DNA of 6,207 bases, taken from the NCBI GenBank assembly GCA_013824045.1, contig PNND01000285.1:1-6207 (forward strand). The letters run 5' to 3'. Below are positions 5,957 to 6,207 of this stretch, piece by piece. Position 1 is the first letter of the stretch. Each line of letters starts with the position of its first letter. Origin of the DNA: Rhodobacter sp. (GTDB lineage: Bacteria; Pseudomonadota; Alphaproteobacteria; Rhodobacterales; Rhodobacteraceae). Under the pieces are notes generated by a model. That model did not search any database. It saw nothing but the letters and a program-made list of their open reading frames with translations, and was not told the origin of the DNA. Made by a program: the position numbers and the translations under genes.

Positions 5957-6207
5957 CTAGACCTGTGTTCCTTCTGCCAACAAGCGGGTTTTGCGCTGGA
6001 AGCGCCATGTCAGCGCCGCGCCCGCGCCTGCCAGCGCCACGATGAACCCGGCCCAGATGCCCGCCGGACCCAAACCCAGATGATGCGCAAAGACATAGCC
6101 CAGCGGCAACGACACCGCCCAATAGGCGATGGCCGATACGGCGGCGGGCCACATCGTATCGGACAGGCCGCGCAGCGCGCCCAGCATCGCCGATTGCACC
6201 CCGTCGG
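5957..6207 (-). CDS. MATE-family efflux transporter, C-terminal fragment
   Basis: Only the last 83 codons are inside the window; the reading frame stays open to the right edge. The fragment begins DGVQSAMLGALRGLSDTMWP, which fits the conserved region of NorM-type MATE transporters (usual form: D-x-x-Q ... G-x-LRG-x-x-DT-x-x-P). Two membrane segments follow, roughly AAVSAIAYWAVSLPLGYVFA and GIWAGFIVALAGAGAAL, then a short basic cytoplasmic tail WRFQRKTRLLAEGTQV. MATE proteins expel drugs or metabolites in exchange for sodium ions or protons; the substrate here is unknown. An internal GTG at 6199 is not the true start, because the family match continues past it to the edge. The stop lies 34 bases before the isomerase gene, with no terminator between them. 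Confidence 0.85.
   Translation of the reverse strand, partial: DGVQSAMLGALRGLSDTMWPAAVSAIAYWAVSLPLGYVFAHHLGLGPAGIWAGFIVALAGAGAALTWRFQRKTRLLAEGTQV

Noticed and set aside
5269..6045. A 258-codon plus-strand frame opposite the isomerase gene.
   Set aside because: The minus strand encodes a clear isomerase with a complete metal site and ribosome binding site; the plus-strand frame is its shadow.

Overview
This 6.2 kb window is GC-rich, densely coding and has a strong bias to G or C at third codon positions. Together with the protein types, this suggests an alphaproteobacterium, most likely of the Rhodobacteraceae. That placement is inferred from base composition and remembered family resemblance, not from a search.

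Layout. Positions 1-237 (minus) hold the N-terminal part of a small membrane methyltransferase of the ICMT/PEMT type. It is divergent from a plus-strand cluster at 417-4244: kynureninase (kynU), a Rid/YjgF-family protein, a secreted family 5 glycoside hydrolase, and tryptophan 2,3-dioxygenase (kynA). A good sigma-70-like promoter then precedes a lipoprotein L,D-transpeptidase (4338-5156, plus). A bidirectional terminator hairpin (5178-5215) separates this from a convergent minus-strand pair: a D-lyxose isomerase-type cupin enzyme (5233-5922) and, upstream of it, the C-terminal end of a MATE-family efflux transporter (5957-6207, cut by the window edge).

How the genes fit together. KynA opens the indole ring of tryptophan to N-formylkynurenine, and KynU cleaves kynurenine to anthranilate and alanine. 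The arylformamidase that links them (KynB) is not in the window. The Rid protein sits 17 bp behind kynU but lacks the family's key arginine, so its role is open. The glycoside hydrolase overlaps the Rid gene by 14 bp, carries a signal peptide and has all eight GH5 signature residues. It has no obvious link to tryptophan breakdown, which makes its position inside the kyn cluster the oddest feature here. The transpeptidase acts on peptidoglycan. The isomerase/MATE pair looks like a separate transcription unit.

There is no gene-free stretch longer than 300 bases. I saw no tRNA, rRNA, CRISPR array, insertion sequence or phage gene. I found no convincing new multi-gene system. The main points of interest are the glycosidase inside the kyn cluster and the arginine-less Rid protein.
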